DNA of 64,000 bases from contig NZ_JODM01000013.1 in the NCBI RefSeq assembly GCF_000717995.1, positions 62,001-126,000 of the forward strand. The letters are read 5' to 3'. A program made the position numbers and the translations under genes. Source of the stretch: Streptomyces violaceorubidus. GTDB lineage: Bacteria > Actinomycetota > Actinomycetes > Streptomycetales > Streptomycetaceae. The notes under the pieces were generated by a model. It was not told where the DNA came from. It searched no databases and worked only from the letters and a program-made list of their open reading frames with translations. This document shows positions 8,553 to 18,341 of the stretch, one piece after another; position 1 is the stretch's first letter, and each line of letters starts with the position of its first letter.

Positions 8553-9485
8553 ATGAAGCTCGTCTTCGCCGGTACCCCCGAGGTCGCCGTCCCCGCCCTG
8601 GACGCCTTGATCGCCTCCGGGCGTCACGAGGTGGCCGCCGTCGTCACGCGGCCCGACGCGCCGGCCGGGCGCGGGCGCCGACTGGTCGCCTCGCCCGTGG
8701 CCGAGCGGGCCGAGGAGGCGGGCATCGAGGTGCTCAAGCCCGCGAAGCCGCGCGACCCCGACTTCCTGGAGCGGCTGCGCGAGATCGCGCCCGACTGCTG
8801 CCCCGTCGTCGCCTACGGAGCCCTGCTGCCCCGCGTCGCCCTGGACGTGCCCGCCCGGGGCTGGGTCAACCTGCACTTCTCGCTGCTGCCCGCCTGGCGC
8901 GGCGCGGCCCCCGTGCAGCACGCGCTGATGGCGGGCGACGAGATCACCGGCGCGTCCACCTTCCTGATCGAGGAGGGTCTGGACTCCGGCCCCGTGTACG
9001 GGACGGTCACCGAGACCATCCGCCCCACCGACACCAGCGGCGACCTGCTGACCCGGCTGGCCTTCGCCGGGGCCGGCCTGCTCGCGGCCACCATGGACGG
9101 CATCGAGGACGGCAGCCTGGCGGCGGTGCCGCAGCCGGGCGAGGGCGTCACCCTCGCCCCGAAGATCAGCGTGGAGGACGCCCGGGTCGACTGGACCGCC
9201 CCGGCGCTGCGCGTGGACCGGGTGGTGCGCGGCTGCACCCCGGCGCCCGGCGCCTGGACCACCTTCCGAGGCGAGCGGCTCAAGCTGGTGCACGTCGTTC
9301 CGCTGCCCGACCGGACGGACCTCGCCCCGGGGCAGCTCGCCGCCGGGAAGAACAACGTGTACGTCGGCACCGGGTCGCACGCCGTCGAGCTGCTGTGGGT
9401 GCAGGCGCAGGGCAAGAAGCCGATGCGGGCCGCGGACTGGGCACGCGGGGCGCGGATCACCGAGGGCGAGCAGGTCGGCGACTGA
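8553..9485 (+). CDS. fmt: Methionyl-tRNA formyltransferase
   Basis: Formylates initiator Met-tRNA using 10-formyl-tetrahydrofolate. The 310-residue protein begins [19 protein letters not shown] and carries the [20 protein letters not shown] segment (Asn-His and SLLP, the formyl-donor site) near residues 106-126. The C-terminal OB-like tRNA-binding domain runs from about residue 205. ATG 8553 is the first start that gives the family N-terminus. It is followed by rsmB, an order I recall from many bacteria (def/fmt/rsmB groups). Confidence 0.97.
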   Translation: MKLVFAGTPEVAVPALDALIASGRHEVAAVVTRPDAPAGRGRRLVASPVAERAEEAGIEVLKPAKPRDPDFLERLREIAPDCCPVVAYGALLPRVALDVPARGWVNLHFSLLPAWRGAAPVQHALMAGDEITGASTFLIEEGLDSGPVYGTVTETIRPTDTSGDLLTRLAFAGAGLLAATMDGIEDGSLAAVPQPGEGVTLAPKISVEDARVDWTAPALRVDRVVRGCTPAPGAWTTFRGERLKLVHVVPLPDRTDLAPGQLAAGKNNVYVGTGSHAVELLWVQAQGKKPMRAADWARGARITEGEQVGD

Positions 9486-9489
9486 CGGG

Positions 9490-9540
9490 CGTCGTCGCGT
9501 CCTCGCGTCGTCGCCTCGCCTCGTCGCCTCGTCGCTCTCC
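9490..9540. repeat. CGTCGTCGC-type low-complexity tract
   Basis: A roughly 51-base tract between fmt and rsmB made of repeated CGTCGTCGC and CTCGTCGC units. It is simple-sequence DNA likely to vary in length between strains; nothing suggests a functional element. Confidence 0.6.
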
Positions 9541-9617
9541 GCGCAACCGCTTCACCGTTCACCGGCCCGGCGTACGCTGGTGAGCGCACTTCATCCCACA
9601 CCCGGAGCACCTTTTTC

Positions 9618-11045
9618 GTGAGCGAGCAGCCCCGCCGTCCCCGCAAACCCGGCAAGCCGTACCGCAGGCCCCAGAAGGACCCCGTCCGCATCCTCGCCTT
9701 CGAGGCGCTCAGGGCCGTCGACGAGCGGGACGCGTACGCCAACCTCGTCCTGCCGCCGCTGCTGCGCAAGGCGCGGGAGAGCGAGGGCCCCGAGAAGTTC
9801 GACGCCCGGGACGCCGCCCTGGCGACCGAGCTGGTGTACGGGACGCTGCGCCGGCAGGGGACGTACGACGCGATCATCGCGGACTGCGTGGACCGGCCGC
9901 TGCGCGAAGTCGATCCGCCGGTTCTCGACGTGCTCAGCCTGGGCGTTCACCAGCTGCTCGGGACACGTATCCCGAGCCATGCCGCGGTCTCGGCCTCCGT
10001 GGAGCTGGCGCGGGTCGTGCTCGGGGACGGACGGGCCAAGTTCGTCAACGCCGTACTGCGCAAGGTCGCGCGGGACGACCTGGACGGCTGGCTGGAGCGC
10101 GTCGCCCCGCCCTACGACGAGGACCCCGAGGACCACCTGGCCGTCGTGCACTCGCACCCGCGCTGGGTGGTCTCCGCGCTGTGGGACTCGCTGGGCGGCG
10201 GCCGGGCCGGCATCGAGGAACTGCTGGTCGCCGACAACGAACGCCCCGAGGTCACCCTGGTCGCGCGGCCGGGCCGGGCCACCCCCGACGAACTGCTCGG
10301 CGAGGAGGCCGCCGTACCGGGGCACTGGTCGCCGTACGCGGTGCGGTTGAGCGAGGGCGGTGAACCGGGGGCCGTCGAGGCGGTGCGGGAGGGCCGGGCC
10401 GGGGTGCAGGACGAGGGCAGCCAGCTGGTCGCCCTGGCCCTCGCCAACGCGCCGCTGGACGGGCCGGACCGGCGCTGGCTGGACGGGTGCGCGGGGCCCG
10501 GTGGCAAGGCCGCGCTCCTCGCCGCGCTCGCCGCCGAGCGGGGTGCCTTCCTGCTGGCCTCCGAGAAGCAGCCGCACCGTGCCGGGCTCGTGGCCAGGGC
10601 GCTGGACGGCAATCCCGGCCCGTACCAGGTGATCGCCGCCGACGGGACCCGCCCGGCGTGGCGGCCCGGGAGCTTCGACCGCGTCCTGGTCGACGTGCCG
10701 TGCACGGGGCTCGGTGCCCTGCGGCGCCGGCCCGAGGCGCGCTGGCGGCGCCGTCCCGAGGACCTGGACGGCTTCGCCCCGCTCCAGCGCGGGCTGCTGC
10801 GCAGCGCCCTGGAGGCCGTACGGGTCGGGGGCGTCGTCGCCTACGCGACCTGCTCGCCGCACCTCGCGGAGACCCGGGCCGTCGTCGCGGACGTCCTCAA
10901 GCAGCACCCCGAGGCCGACCTGGTCGACGCCCGCCCACTGCTGCCGGGCGTCCCCGACCTGGGCGAGGGCCCCGACGTACAGCTCTGGCCCCACATCCAC
11001 GGCACCGACGCGATGTACCTGGCCCTGATCCGCCGCACCGCGTAA
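9618..11045 (+). CDS. rsmB: 16S rRNA cytosine-967 C5-methyltransferase (RsmB/Sun)
   Basis: Methylates C967 of 16S rRNA. The 475-residue protein has a basic N-terminal tail ([17 protein letters not shown]), an N-terminal NusB-like RNA-binding domain (residues about 30-165), and a SAM-dependent methyltransferase domain. The latter has [20 protein letters not shown] as motif [20 protein letters not shown] with the PC catalytic cysteine, and YATCSPH with the second catalytic cysteine. The start is GTG 9618, with GGAGCACC upstream. It is 132 bases after fmt and probably in the same direction of transcription. Confidence 0.95.
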   Translation: MSEQPRRPRKPGKPYRRPQKDPVRILAFEALRAVDERDAYANLVLPPLLRKARESEGPEKFDARDAALATELVYGTLRRQGTYDAIIADCVDRPLREVDPPVLDVLSLGVHQLLGTRIPSHAAVSASVELARVVLGDGRAKFVNAVLRKVARDDLDGWLERVAPPYDEDPEDHLAVVHSHPRWVVSALWDSLGGGRAGIEELLVADNERPEVTLVARPGRATPDELLGEEAAVPGHWSPYAVRLSEGGEPGAVEAVREGRAGVQDEGSQLVALALANAPLDGPDRRWLDGCAGPGGKAALLAALAAERGAFLLASEKQPHRAGLVARALDGNPGPYQVIAADGTRPAWRPGSFDRVLVDVPCTGLGALRRRPEARWRRRPEDLDGFAPLQRGLLRSALEAVRVGGVVAYATCSPHLAETRAVVADVLKQHPEADLVDARPLLPGVPDLGEGPDVQLWPHIHGTDAMYLALIRRTA

Positions 11046-11108
11046 CCCGCGAAGGCCCCGGGACCGCCCGCGCCCTCACGCAACCCGCACCCGACGCCGC
11101 TCCGCGCC

Positions 11109-11305
11109 CCCTCCAGGGGCGCGGGGACCTGCGCGGGCAACCCGCCACCGGGCCCGCGGTCGACGACGATCCGCAAGCCCTCCAGGGGCGCGGGGACCTG
11201 CGCGGGCAACCCGCCACCGGGCCCGCGGTCGACGACGATCCGCAAGCCCTCCAGGGGCGCGGGGAAGTGCGCGGGCAACCCACCACCGGGCCCGCGGCCG
11301 ACGGA
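11109..11305. repeat. Three tandem 69-bp copies of a Streptomyces intergenic repeat
   Basis: Units start at 11109, 11178 and 11247. The first two are identical over 69 bases; the third is diverged and ends near 11305. The core, AGGGGCGCGGGGACCTGCGC, resembles an interspersed repeat that I recall as very frequent between Streptomyces genes (AGGGGCGCGGGGAACTGCGC type). Each unit can fold through CGCGG/CCGCG and GGGCCCG pieces. The whole 320-base gap 11046-11365 between rsmB and rpe is otherwise empty. Confidence 0.85.
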
Positions 11306-11365
11306 CAGCCCCCGCCACCCCGGACCCCCGCCCGCTCACCCCGGAGGACATGGCAGGCTTGGGGC

Positions 11366-12052
11366 ATGGCCGCGCAGATCAACCCCAGCATCCTGTCCGC
11401 CGACTTCGCCCGCCTCGCGGACGAGGCCAAGGCGGTCCAGGGAGCCGACTGGCTCCACGTCGACGTCATGGACAACCACTTCGTCCCGAACCTCACGCTC
11501 GGCGTGCCGGTGGTCGAGTCCCTGGCCCGCGCGACCGACACCCCGCTGGACTGCCACCTCATGATCGAGGCCCCCGACCGCTGGGCGCCGCAGTACGTCG
11601 AGGCGGGCGCCGGGTCCGTCACCTTCCACGTCGAGGCCGCCGCCGCGCCGGTGCGGCTCGCCCGGGAGATCCGGGCCAAGGGCGCCCGCGCGTCCATGGC
11701 GCTGAAGCCCGCGACGCCGATCGAGCCGTACGAGGACCTGCTCCCCGAGCTCGACATGCTGCTGATCATGACGGTTGAACCCGGCTTCGGCGGGCAGGCG
11801 TTCCTCGACATCATGCTTCCCAAGATCCGGCGCACCCGTGAGCTGATCAAGAAGCACGGTCTGGAGCTGTGGCTCCAGGTCGACGGCGGGGTCTCGGTGT
11901 CGACGATCGAGCGGTGCGCCGACGCCGGCGCCGACGTCTTCGTCGCGGGTTCCGCCGTGTACGGGGCGTCCGACCCGGCCGAGGCGGTACGTGCACTGCG
12001 CACACAGGCAGATGCGGCGACCACCAAGGCATCCTGGTCCTGCGACCACTGA
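11366..12052 (+). CDS. rpe: Ribulose-phosphate 3-epimerase
   Basis: Interconverts ribulose 5-phosphate and xylulose 5-phosphate in the pentose phosphate pathway. The 228-residue TIM-barrel protein starts with [20 protein letters not shown]. It has the metal-binding [16 protein letters not shown] segment near residues 33-49, the [11 protein letters not shown] segment, EPGFGGQAF (phosphate loop) and [11 protein letters not shown]. The ATG at 11366 was chosen because the family begins here; a much longer upstream frame is only the rsmB shadow. Downstream is a SorC-type regulator on the same strand. Confidence 0.97.
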   Translation: MAAQINPSILSADFARLADEAKAVQGADWLHVDVMDNHFVPNLTLGVPVVESLARATDTPLDCHLMIEAPDRWAPQYVEAGAGSVTFHVEAAAAPVRLAREIRAKGARASMALKPATPIEPYEDLLPELDMLLIMTVEPGFGGQAFLDIMLPKIRRTRELIKKHGLELWLQVDGGVSVSTIERCADAGADVFVAGSAVYGASDPAEAVRALRTQADAATTKASWSCDH

Positions 12053-12153
12053 GGAACAGAAAGTGAACGGCTCCCATCAGGGCTGATCAACAGCGCCGAA
12101 TCTGCAAGGATGAACGGCGTATCCAGAGTGTGAACAGCAGTGAGGAGATCGCC

Positions 12154-13173
12154 GTGTCGGGTATGTCGGCGGGCCGTTCAGCCATGCGGATGGGACCCGC
12201 TGAGCTGGTCCAGGCGGCGGCCATGGCCCGCCGCTTCTACCTCGAGGGCAAGTCCAAGATCCAGATCGCGGAGGAGTTCGGCGTCAGCCGCTTCAAGGTG
12301 GCCAGGGTTCTCGAGACCGCCCTCGAGCGGGACCTTGTACGCATCGAGATCCGGGTGCCGGCCGAGCTGGACGCGGAGCGCTCGGACGCCCTGCGGGCGC
12401 GTTACGGCCTCAGGCACGCCGTCGTGGTGGAGTCCCCGGCCGACGCCGAGGAGACACCCGACCCGGAGAACCTGGGCGAGGTGGCCGCCGACCTGCTCGG
12501 CGAGCTGGTCAACGAGGGTGATGTGCTCGGGCTGGCCTGGGGCAGGTCGACCATCCACATGGCGGCGGCGCTCGACCGGCTGCCGCCGTGCACCGTGGTC
12601 CAGCTGACGGGCGTGTACGACGCCGGGACCGCCGAGCGCGGCTCGGTGGAGGCCGTCCGCCGCGCCGCCCAGGTCTCCGGCGGCGACGCCCACCCCATCT
12701 ACGCGCCGATGCTGCTGCCCGACGTGGCCACCGCACAGGCGCTGCGGCACCAGACCGGTATCGCCCGGGCCTTCGAGTACTTCGACAAGGTCACGGTCGC
12801 CTGCGTCTCCATCGGCTCCTGGGAGCCCGGCATCTCGACGGTGCACGACATGCTCAGCGACGAGGAGCGGGCGCACTACGCCTCCCTCGGGGTCGCCGCC
12901 GAGATGTCCGCGCACCTCTTCGACGCCGAGGGCCGCCGGGTCGGGCGGGACCTGGGGGAGCGGTGCATCACGGTCAAGGCCGACCAGCTCCGCCGCATCC
13001 CCGAGGTCGTCGCGATCGCGGGCGGGCAGCGCAAGGCCGCGGCCATCGACGCGGTGCTGCGCTCCGGCCTGGTCACCAGCCTGGTGACGGACACCTCGGC
13101 CGCGGACTACCTGATGACGGCGGGTTCGGCACCGAAGTCGACGCTCAACCGGACCGACCCCGACGGGATCTGA
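12154..13173 (+). CDS. SorC/DeoR-type sugar-binding transcriptional regulator
   Basis: A 339-residue regulator: an N-terminal helix-turn-helix (KIQIAEEFGVSRFKVARVLE, about residues 40-60) followed by a SorC-type sugar-phosphate-binding domain (LGLAWGRSTIHMAAAL, VVQLTGVYDAG, and IAGGQRKAAAIDAVLRSGLV near the end). Family members sense phosphorylated sugars and repress sugar catabolic genes. It lies 101 bases after rpe, so a link to pentose metabolism is plausible but inferred. I chose GTG 12154 because GAGGAG lies 6-11 bases upstream; GTG 12130 would add eight residues. Confidence 0.88.
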   Translation: MSGMSAGRSAMRMGPAELVQAAAMARRFYLEGKSKIQIAEEFGVSRFKVARVLETALERDLVRIEIRVPAELDAERSDALRARYGLRHAVVVESPADAEETPDPENLGEVAADLLGELVNEGDVLGLAWGRSTIHMAAALDRLPPCTVVQLTGVYDAGTAERGSVEAVRRAAQVSGGDAHPIYAPMLLPDVATAQALRHQTGIARAFEYFDKVTVACVSIGSWEPGISTVHDMLSDEERAHYASLGVAAEMSAHLFDAEGRRVGRDLGERCITVKADQLRRIPEVVAIAGGQRKAAAIDAVLRSGLVTSLVTDTSAADYLMTAGSAPKSTLNRTDPDGI

Positions 13174-13180
13174 CGGCCCA

Positions 13181-13240
13181 TCGGCACCGGAGGAAGCCGG
13201 TCGGCACCGGACGAAGCCGGTCGGCACCGGCAGGACAGGA
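13181..13240. repeat. 20-bp direct repeat, 2.5 copies
   Basis: TCGGCACCGGAGGAAGCCGG at 13181 and TCGGCACCGGACGAAGCCGG at 13201 differ by one base, and TCGGCACCGG recurs at 13221. The repeats fill the gap between the SorC regulator and the barstar-like gene, and the last copy runs into its ribosome-binding region (GGACAGGAAGAAGGA). Confidence 0.75.
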
Positions 13241-13253
13241 AGAAGGACGCGAC

Positions 13254-13607
13254 ATGACCGAGGACCCCGCGGGACGGCTCGTGGCCACGCTGGACCTCGA
13301 CGGGGTCACGGACAAGGCGGGCCTGATGGAGCGCTGCGCCCGTGACCTGTCGCTTCCCGACTGGTTCGGCCGCAACTGGGACGCGCTCGCCGACTCCCTC
13401 GCCGACCCCTCCGTCTGGCCGGAGGGCGCGGCCGACCGCGGCCTGGTGCTCGTGGTGCAGGGCTGGCGGGCGTACGCCGAGGCGCGGCCCGAGGAGTGGG
13501 CCGTCGCCGAGGAGGTCTTCGCCGAGGCCACCGACCGGGGCCCCGGGCTCTTCGTCACCCTCGGCCCTGGAGGTTCCTCCAAGGAGGCCGTTGACCAGCC
13601 TGGATGA
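13254..13607 (+). CDS. Barstar-family protein
   Basis: A 117-residue acidic protein of the barstar (barnase inhibitor) family. The segment LSLPDWFGRNWDALADSLAD near residues 31-50 matches the barstar core helix and the WDAL signature, and the acidic surface is typical. Classical barstar binds and blocks barnase RNase inside the cell. No ribonuclease or toxin gene lies nearby, so the partner is unknown. The start ATG 13254 has AAGAAGGACG upstream. It lies after a SorC regulator and before guaB1, both on the same strand. Confidence 0.85.
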   Translation: MTEDPAGRLVATLDLDGVTDKAGLMERCARDLSLPDWFGRNWDALADSLADPSVWPEGAADRGLVLVVQGWRAYAEARPEEWAVAEEVFAEATDRGPGLFVTLGPGGSSKEAVDQPG

Positions 13608-13673
13608 TCTGCCCGGGGCTGATCGGCCGCCCGTCGTGGGACAATGAAGTACGTGCTCTTTCCCCCTGGCTGA

Positions 13674-15158
<1,485 letters not shown>

Positions 15159-15188
15159 CCCGCCGGCCCCCTGGCTTCGGCTTCCGTG

Positions 15189-15231
15189 CCCGGGTGACGG
15201 TGGACGGGCGGCCCGTCCACCGTCACCCGGG
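15189..15231 (+). terminator. Strong hairpin terminator after guaB1
   Basis: A perfect 20-bp inverted repeat (15189-15208 paired with 15212-15231) with a 3-base CGG spacer, 30 bases after the guaB1 stop. It ends the guaB1 transcript before the Lrp-type gene at 15360. Confidence 0.88.
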
Positions 15232-15359
15232 TGGTCTTCGGTGTCCGGAGGGGAGTCGGGCCCGTGTTCTACTTCGTGTACGGCCACCGCCGCTCCCGAC
15301 TCGCCGCTCCGGACCCGTCCGCGGGCCGGACGCACCAGAAGTGAAGTGAACGACCCGCC

Positions 15360-15812
15360 GTGCTGAACGATCTCGACGAACGCATCGTGCACGCCCTCGC
15401 CGAGGACGCCCGCCGCTCCTACGCGGACATCGGGCAGTCGGTCGGCCTCTCCGCGCCCGCCGTGAAACGGCGCGTGGACCGGCTGCGCGCCACCGGAGCC
15501 ATCACCGGCTTCACCGTACGGGTCGACCCCGCCGCGCTCGGCTGGGAGACCGAGGGGTTCGTCGAGATCTTCTGCCGCCGCAACACCTCGCCCGAGACCA
15601 TCCAGCGGGGCCTGGAGCGCTACCAGGAGGTCGTGGCCGCGTCCACCGTCACCGGGGACGCGGACGCGGTCGCCCAGGTCTTCGCCTCCGACATGCGCCA
15701 CTTCGAGCGGGTCCTGGAGCGGATCGCCGGGGAACCGTTCGTGGAGCGGACCAAGTCCGTGCTGGTGCTCTCACCGCTGCTGCGGCGCTTCTCGTCGGGC
15801 TCGCCCACGTAA
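15360..15812 (+). CDS. Lrp/AsnC family transcriptional regulator
   Basis: A 150-residue protein with an N-terminal winged helix-turn-helix (SYADIGQSVGLSAPAVKRRV near residues 20-39) and a C-terminal RAM/ligand domain (ITGFTVRVDPAALGWETEGF onward). Family members bind amino acids and often control a neighbouring amino-acid gene. Downstream on the same strand are an exporter, an amidase and an FAD amino-acid oxidase, so these are the likely targets, by inference. The start is GTG 15360, with a GAAGTGAA element upstream. Confidence 0.92.
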   Translation: MLNDLDERIVHALAEDARRSYADIGQSVGLSAPAVKRRVDRLRATGAITGFTVRVDPAALGWETEGFVEIFCRRNTSPETIQRGLERYQEVVAASTVTGDADAVAQVFASDMRHFERVLERIAGEPFVERTKSVLVLSPLLRRFSSGSPT

Positions 15813-15951
15813 TCCGATGGGCAGGGCGCCGGCCGGCGTCTAGCATCGGTGCCATGACCCGGCGACATTGATCCACCCGTAGCGCCTCCTCCCGAGGGCC
15901 GCCCCGGACGCCGTACCTCCGGTGTCCGATCCGCCCCCTCGGGAAGGCCCC

Positions 15952-17205
15952 ATGACCGTCTCACCCTCGCCCTCGCCCGCCCCGGAGCGTGCCGCCACCG
16001 CGCCCGCCGGCACCCGCCGCCTCGTGCGCACGCTGTACGCCTCCGCGTTCTGTGACGAGTTCGTCCTGCTCTACCCGGTGTACGCGCTGCTGTTCAGCGA
16101 CACCGGTCTGTCCGTCTGGCAGACGACCTCGCTGTTCGCCCTGTGGTCGCTCACCGGTGTCCTGCTGGAGGTGCCCTCCGGCGCCTGGGCCGACGCCGTC
16201 TCCCGGCGGCTGCTGCTGATCCTCGGCCCGCTGCTCACCGCCGCCGGCTTCGCGCTGTGGGTGCTCGTGCCTTCCTACGGCGCCTTCGCGCTCGGCTTCC
16301 TGCTCTGGGGCGCCGGCGGCGCGCTCGGCTCGGGCGCGCTGGAGGCGCTGGTCTACGACGAGCTGGACCGGGCCGGCGCGGCCGACCGGTACGCCCGCGT
16401 CATGGGCCGGGCCCGGGCGATCGGCATCGCCGCGACCATGTCCGCCATGGGTCTGGCCGGTCCGGTCTTCGCCTGGGGCGGCTACGACGCGGTGGGCGCG
16501 GCGAGCGTGCTCGCCTGTCTGACCGCGGCGGCGGTGGCGACCCGGTTCCCCGAGCACCGCACACGCTCCTCCGGCGGCGAGCGCTGGTCCGCGAGCCTGC
16601 GCGCGGGACTCGCCGACGCCCGCGCCGACCGGTCCGTGCGCGGCGCGCTGCTGCTCGTACCGGCCGTGACGGCGGTGTGGGGCGCGCTCGACGAGTACAC
16701 CCCGCTGCTGGCGCGCGACACCGGTGTGGCGTCCGAGACCGTGCCCTGGCTGCTCCTGCTGATCTGGGCCGGCGCCACGGCCGGCAGCCTGCTGGCGGGG
16801 GCGGCGGAGCGACTGACCACCCACGGGTTCGCCGCCCTGCTCACCGGCTCGGCGCTCGCCCTGGCCCTGGGCGGTCTGGCCGGGACACCGGCCGCTCTGG
16901 TCCTGGTGGCGCTCGCCTTCGGCGGGTTCCAGCTGGCCACGGTGCTGGCCGACGCCCGCCTCCAGCAGCGTATCGACGACACCGGGCGGGCCACCCTGAC
17001 CTCGGTCGCGGGCCTCGGTACCGAGCTGGGCAACTTCGCCGTCTACGGCGCCTACGCGGCGGCGGCCACGGCGTGGGGGCACGGCACCGCCTTCGCGCTG
17101 TCCGCGGTGCCGTACGTCCTGACGGCGCTGTTGCTGGTCGGTGCCGTCCGGGCCGCCGTCGCGGCTGCCGGGGCACGACGTCGAAGCCGCCGGTCCCGCG
17201 CGTGA
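15952..17205 (+). CDS. MFS transporter
   Basis: A 417-residue integral membrane protein of the major facilitator superfamily with about 12 hydrophobic helices. The loop 2-3 signature reads EVPSGAWADAVSRRLLLILG, and the second half mirrors the first (LLLIWAGATAGSLLAGAAER). The C-terminus is Arg-rich. It lies 139 bases after the Lrp gene and upstream of the nitrilase and oxidase, so it may export the acid or amide made by them. Substrate cannot be read from sequence. ATG 15952 has GGGAAGG 4-10 bases upstream. Confidence 0.88.
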   Translation: MTVSPSPSPAPERAATAPAGTRRLVRTLYASAFCDEFVLLYPVYALLFSDTGLSVWQTTSLFALWSLTGVLLEVPSGAWADAVSRRLLLILGPLLTAAGFALWVLVPSYGAFALGFLLWGAGGALGSGALEALVYDELDRAGAADRYARVMGRARAIGIAATMSAMGLAGPVFAWGGYDAVGAASVLACLTAAAVATRFPEHRTRSSGGERWSASLRAGLADARADRSVRGALLLVPAVTAVWGALDEYTPLLARDTGVASETVPWLLLLIWAGATAGSLLAGAAERLTTHGFAALLTGSALALALGGLAGTPAALVLVALAFGGFQLATVLADARLQQRIDDTGRATLTSVAGLGTELGNFAVYGAYAAAATAWGHGTAFALSAVPYVLTALLLVGAVRAAVAAAGARRRSRRSRA

Positions 17206-17460
17206 CCACTTCGCACGCCGGCCCGCTTCCCCCTCGCCGCCGCACCCGCACCACGTCGGGCCCAGGGCTGGACCCGTCTCCGCCGCGCGAGGGAGGGCGG
17301 GGACCGGGCCTGCTGGAGGGGCGCAACGAATCGCCGTCGAGGGCGGTGCGCACGCAACGATCCGCTCACCGGCGCGCAACAGGTCCGTCTTGTCCGGCCG
17401 AGTCCGCCGACCGTACCGTCTATCTGGCCCCCGCCCCCTTTCCCCCGGTGAGGAATACGC

Positions 17461-18249
17461 ATGCGCACCGCCCTGCTCCAGAGCTCCGGCCGCCCCGGTT
17501 CCCCCGCCGAGAACCTCAAGGTCCTCGACGAGGCCGCGGGCCGTGCCGCCGCCGCGGGTGCCGCGCTGCTCGTCACCTCCGAGCTGTTCCTGACCGGGTA
17601 CGCCATCGGCGACGCCGTCGGCGCCCTCGCCGAGCCCGCCGACGGCGACTCGGCCGACGCGGTCGCGGAGATCACCGGGCGCCACGGCCTCGCGATCGCC
17701 TACGGCTACCCCGAGCGGGCCGGTGCGAGCGTCTTCAACTCCGTGCAGCTCATCGACGCCGACGGCACCCGTCTGGCCTGCTACCGCAAGACGCACCTCT
17801 TCGGCTGCTTCGAGCGCGACCACTTCACCCCGGGCGAGCAGCCCGTCGTCCAGGCACGGCTCGGCGAGCTCACCGTCGGCCTGATGATCTGCTACGACGT
17901 GGAGTTCCCGGAGAACGTCCGCGCCCACGCCCTGGCCGGCACCGACCTGCTGCTCGTCCCGACCGCGCAGATGCACCCGTTCCAGTTCGTCGCCGAGTCG
18001 GTCGTGCCGGTGCGGGCCTTCGAGAACCAGATGTACGTCGCGTACGTCAACCGGGTCGGCCCCGAGGGCGAGTTCGAGTTCGTCGGCCTGTCCACCCTCG
18101 CGGGGCCCGACGGCATCGCCCGCGCCCGCGCCGGGCGGGCCGAGGAGCTGCTCCTCGCGGACGTCGACCCGGCCTTCCTGGCCGCCTCGCGCGAGGCCAA
18201 CCCGTACCTGGACGACCGCCGCCCCGGCCTCTACGGCGCCCTCGCCTGA
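17461..18249 (+). CDS. Nitrilase-superfamily carbon-nitrogen hydrolase
   Basis: A 262-residue amidase of the nitrilase fold. The catalytic triad is visible: E41 (SELFLTGY), K110 (YRKTHLFG) and C144 (LMICYDVEFPENVR). Such enzymes hydrolyse amides or carbamoyl compounds to acid and ammonia. It is followed 92 bases later by an FAD amino-acid oxidase related to enzymes that turn Trp or Phe into acetamides, so hydrolysis of such an amide is a reasonable hypothesis. No signal peptide, hence cytoplasmic. The 255 bases upstream (17206-17460) hold no recognised feature apart from a possible promoter. Confidence 0.92.
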   Translation: MRTALLQSSGRPGSPAENLKVLDEAAGRAAAAGAALLVTSELFLTGYAIGDAVGALAEPADGDSADAVAEITGRHGLAIAYGYPERAGASVFNSVQLIDADGTRLACYRKTHLFGCFERDHFTPGEQPVVQARLGELTVGLMICYDVEFPENVRAHALAGTDLLLVPTAQMHPFQFVAESVVPVRAFENQMYVAYVNRVGPEGEFEFVGLSTLAGPDGIARARAGRAEELLLADVDPAFLAASREANPYLDDRRPGLYGALA

Positions 18250-18341
18250 GCCCCGCACCCCGCGTTCGGCCCTCCCGCTTCCTCGGTCCCCCCGTTTCCA
18301 CCCGTGATCCCCGTTCCACCCGTGCAAGGAGTCCGTACCCC

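Noticed and set aside
10487..11365. N-terminal extension of rpe reaching back through rsmB
   Set aside because: Reads rsmB out of frame and the 69-bp repeats; the family start is at 11366.
17221..17460. Extra ORF between the MFS and nitrilase genes
   Set aside because: Open frames here have no ribosome-binding site and Pro/Arg/Ala-rich content typical of chance GC-rich frames.
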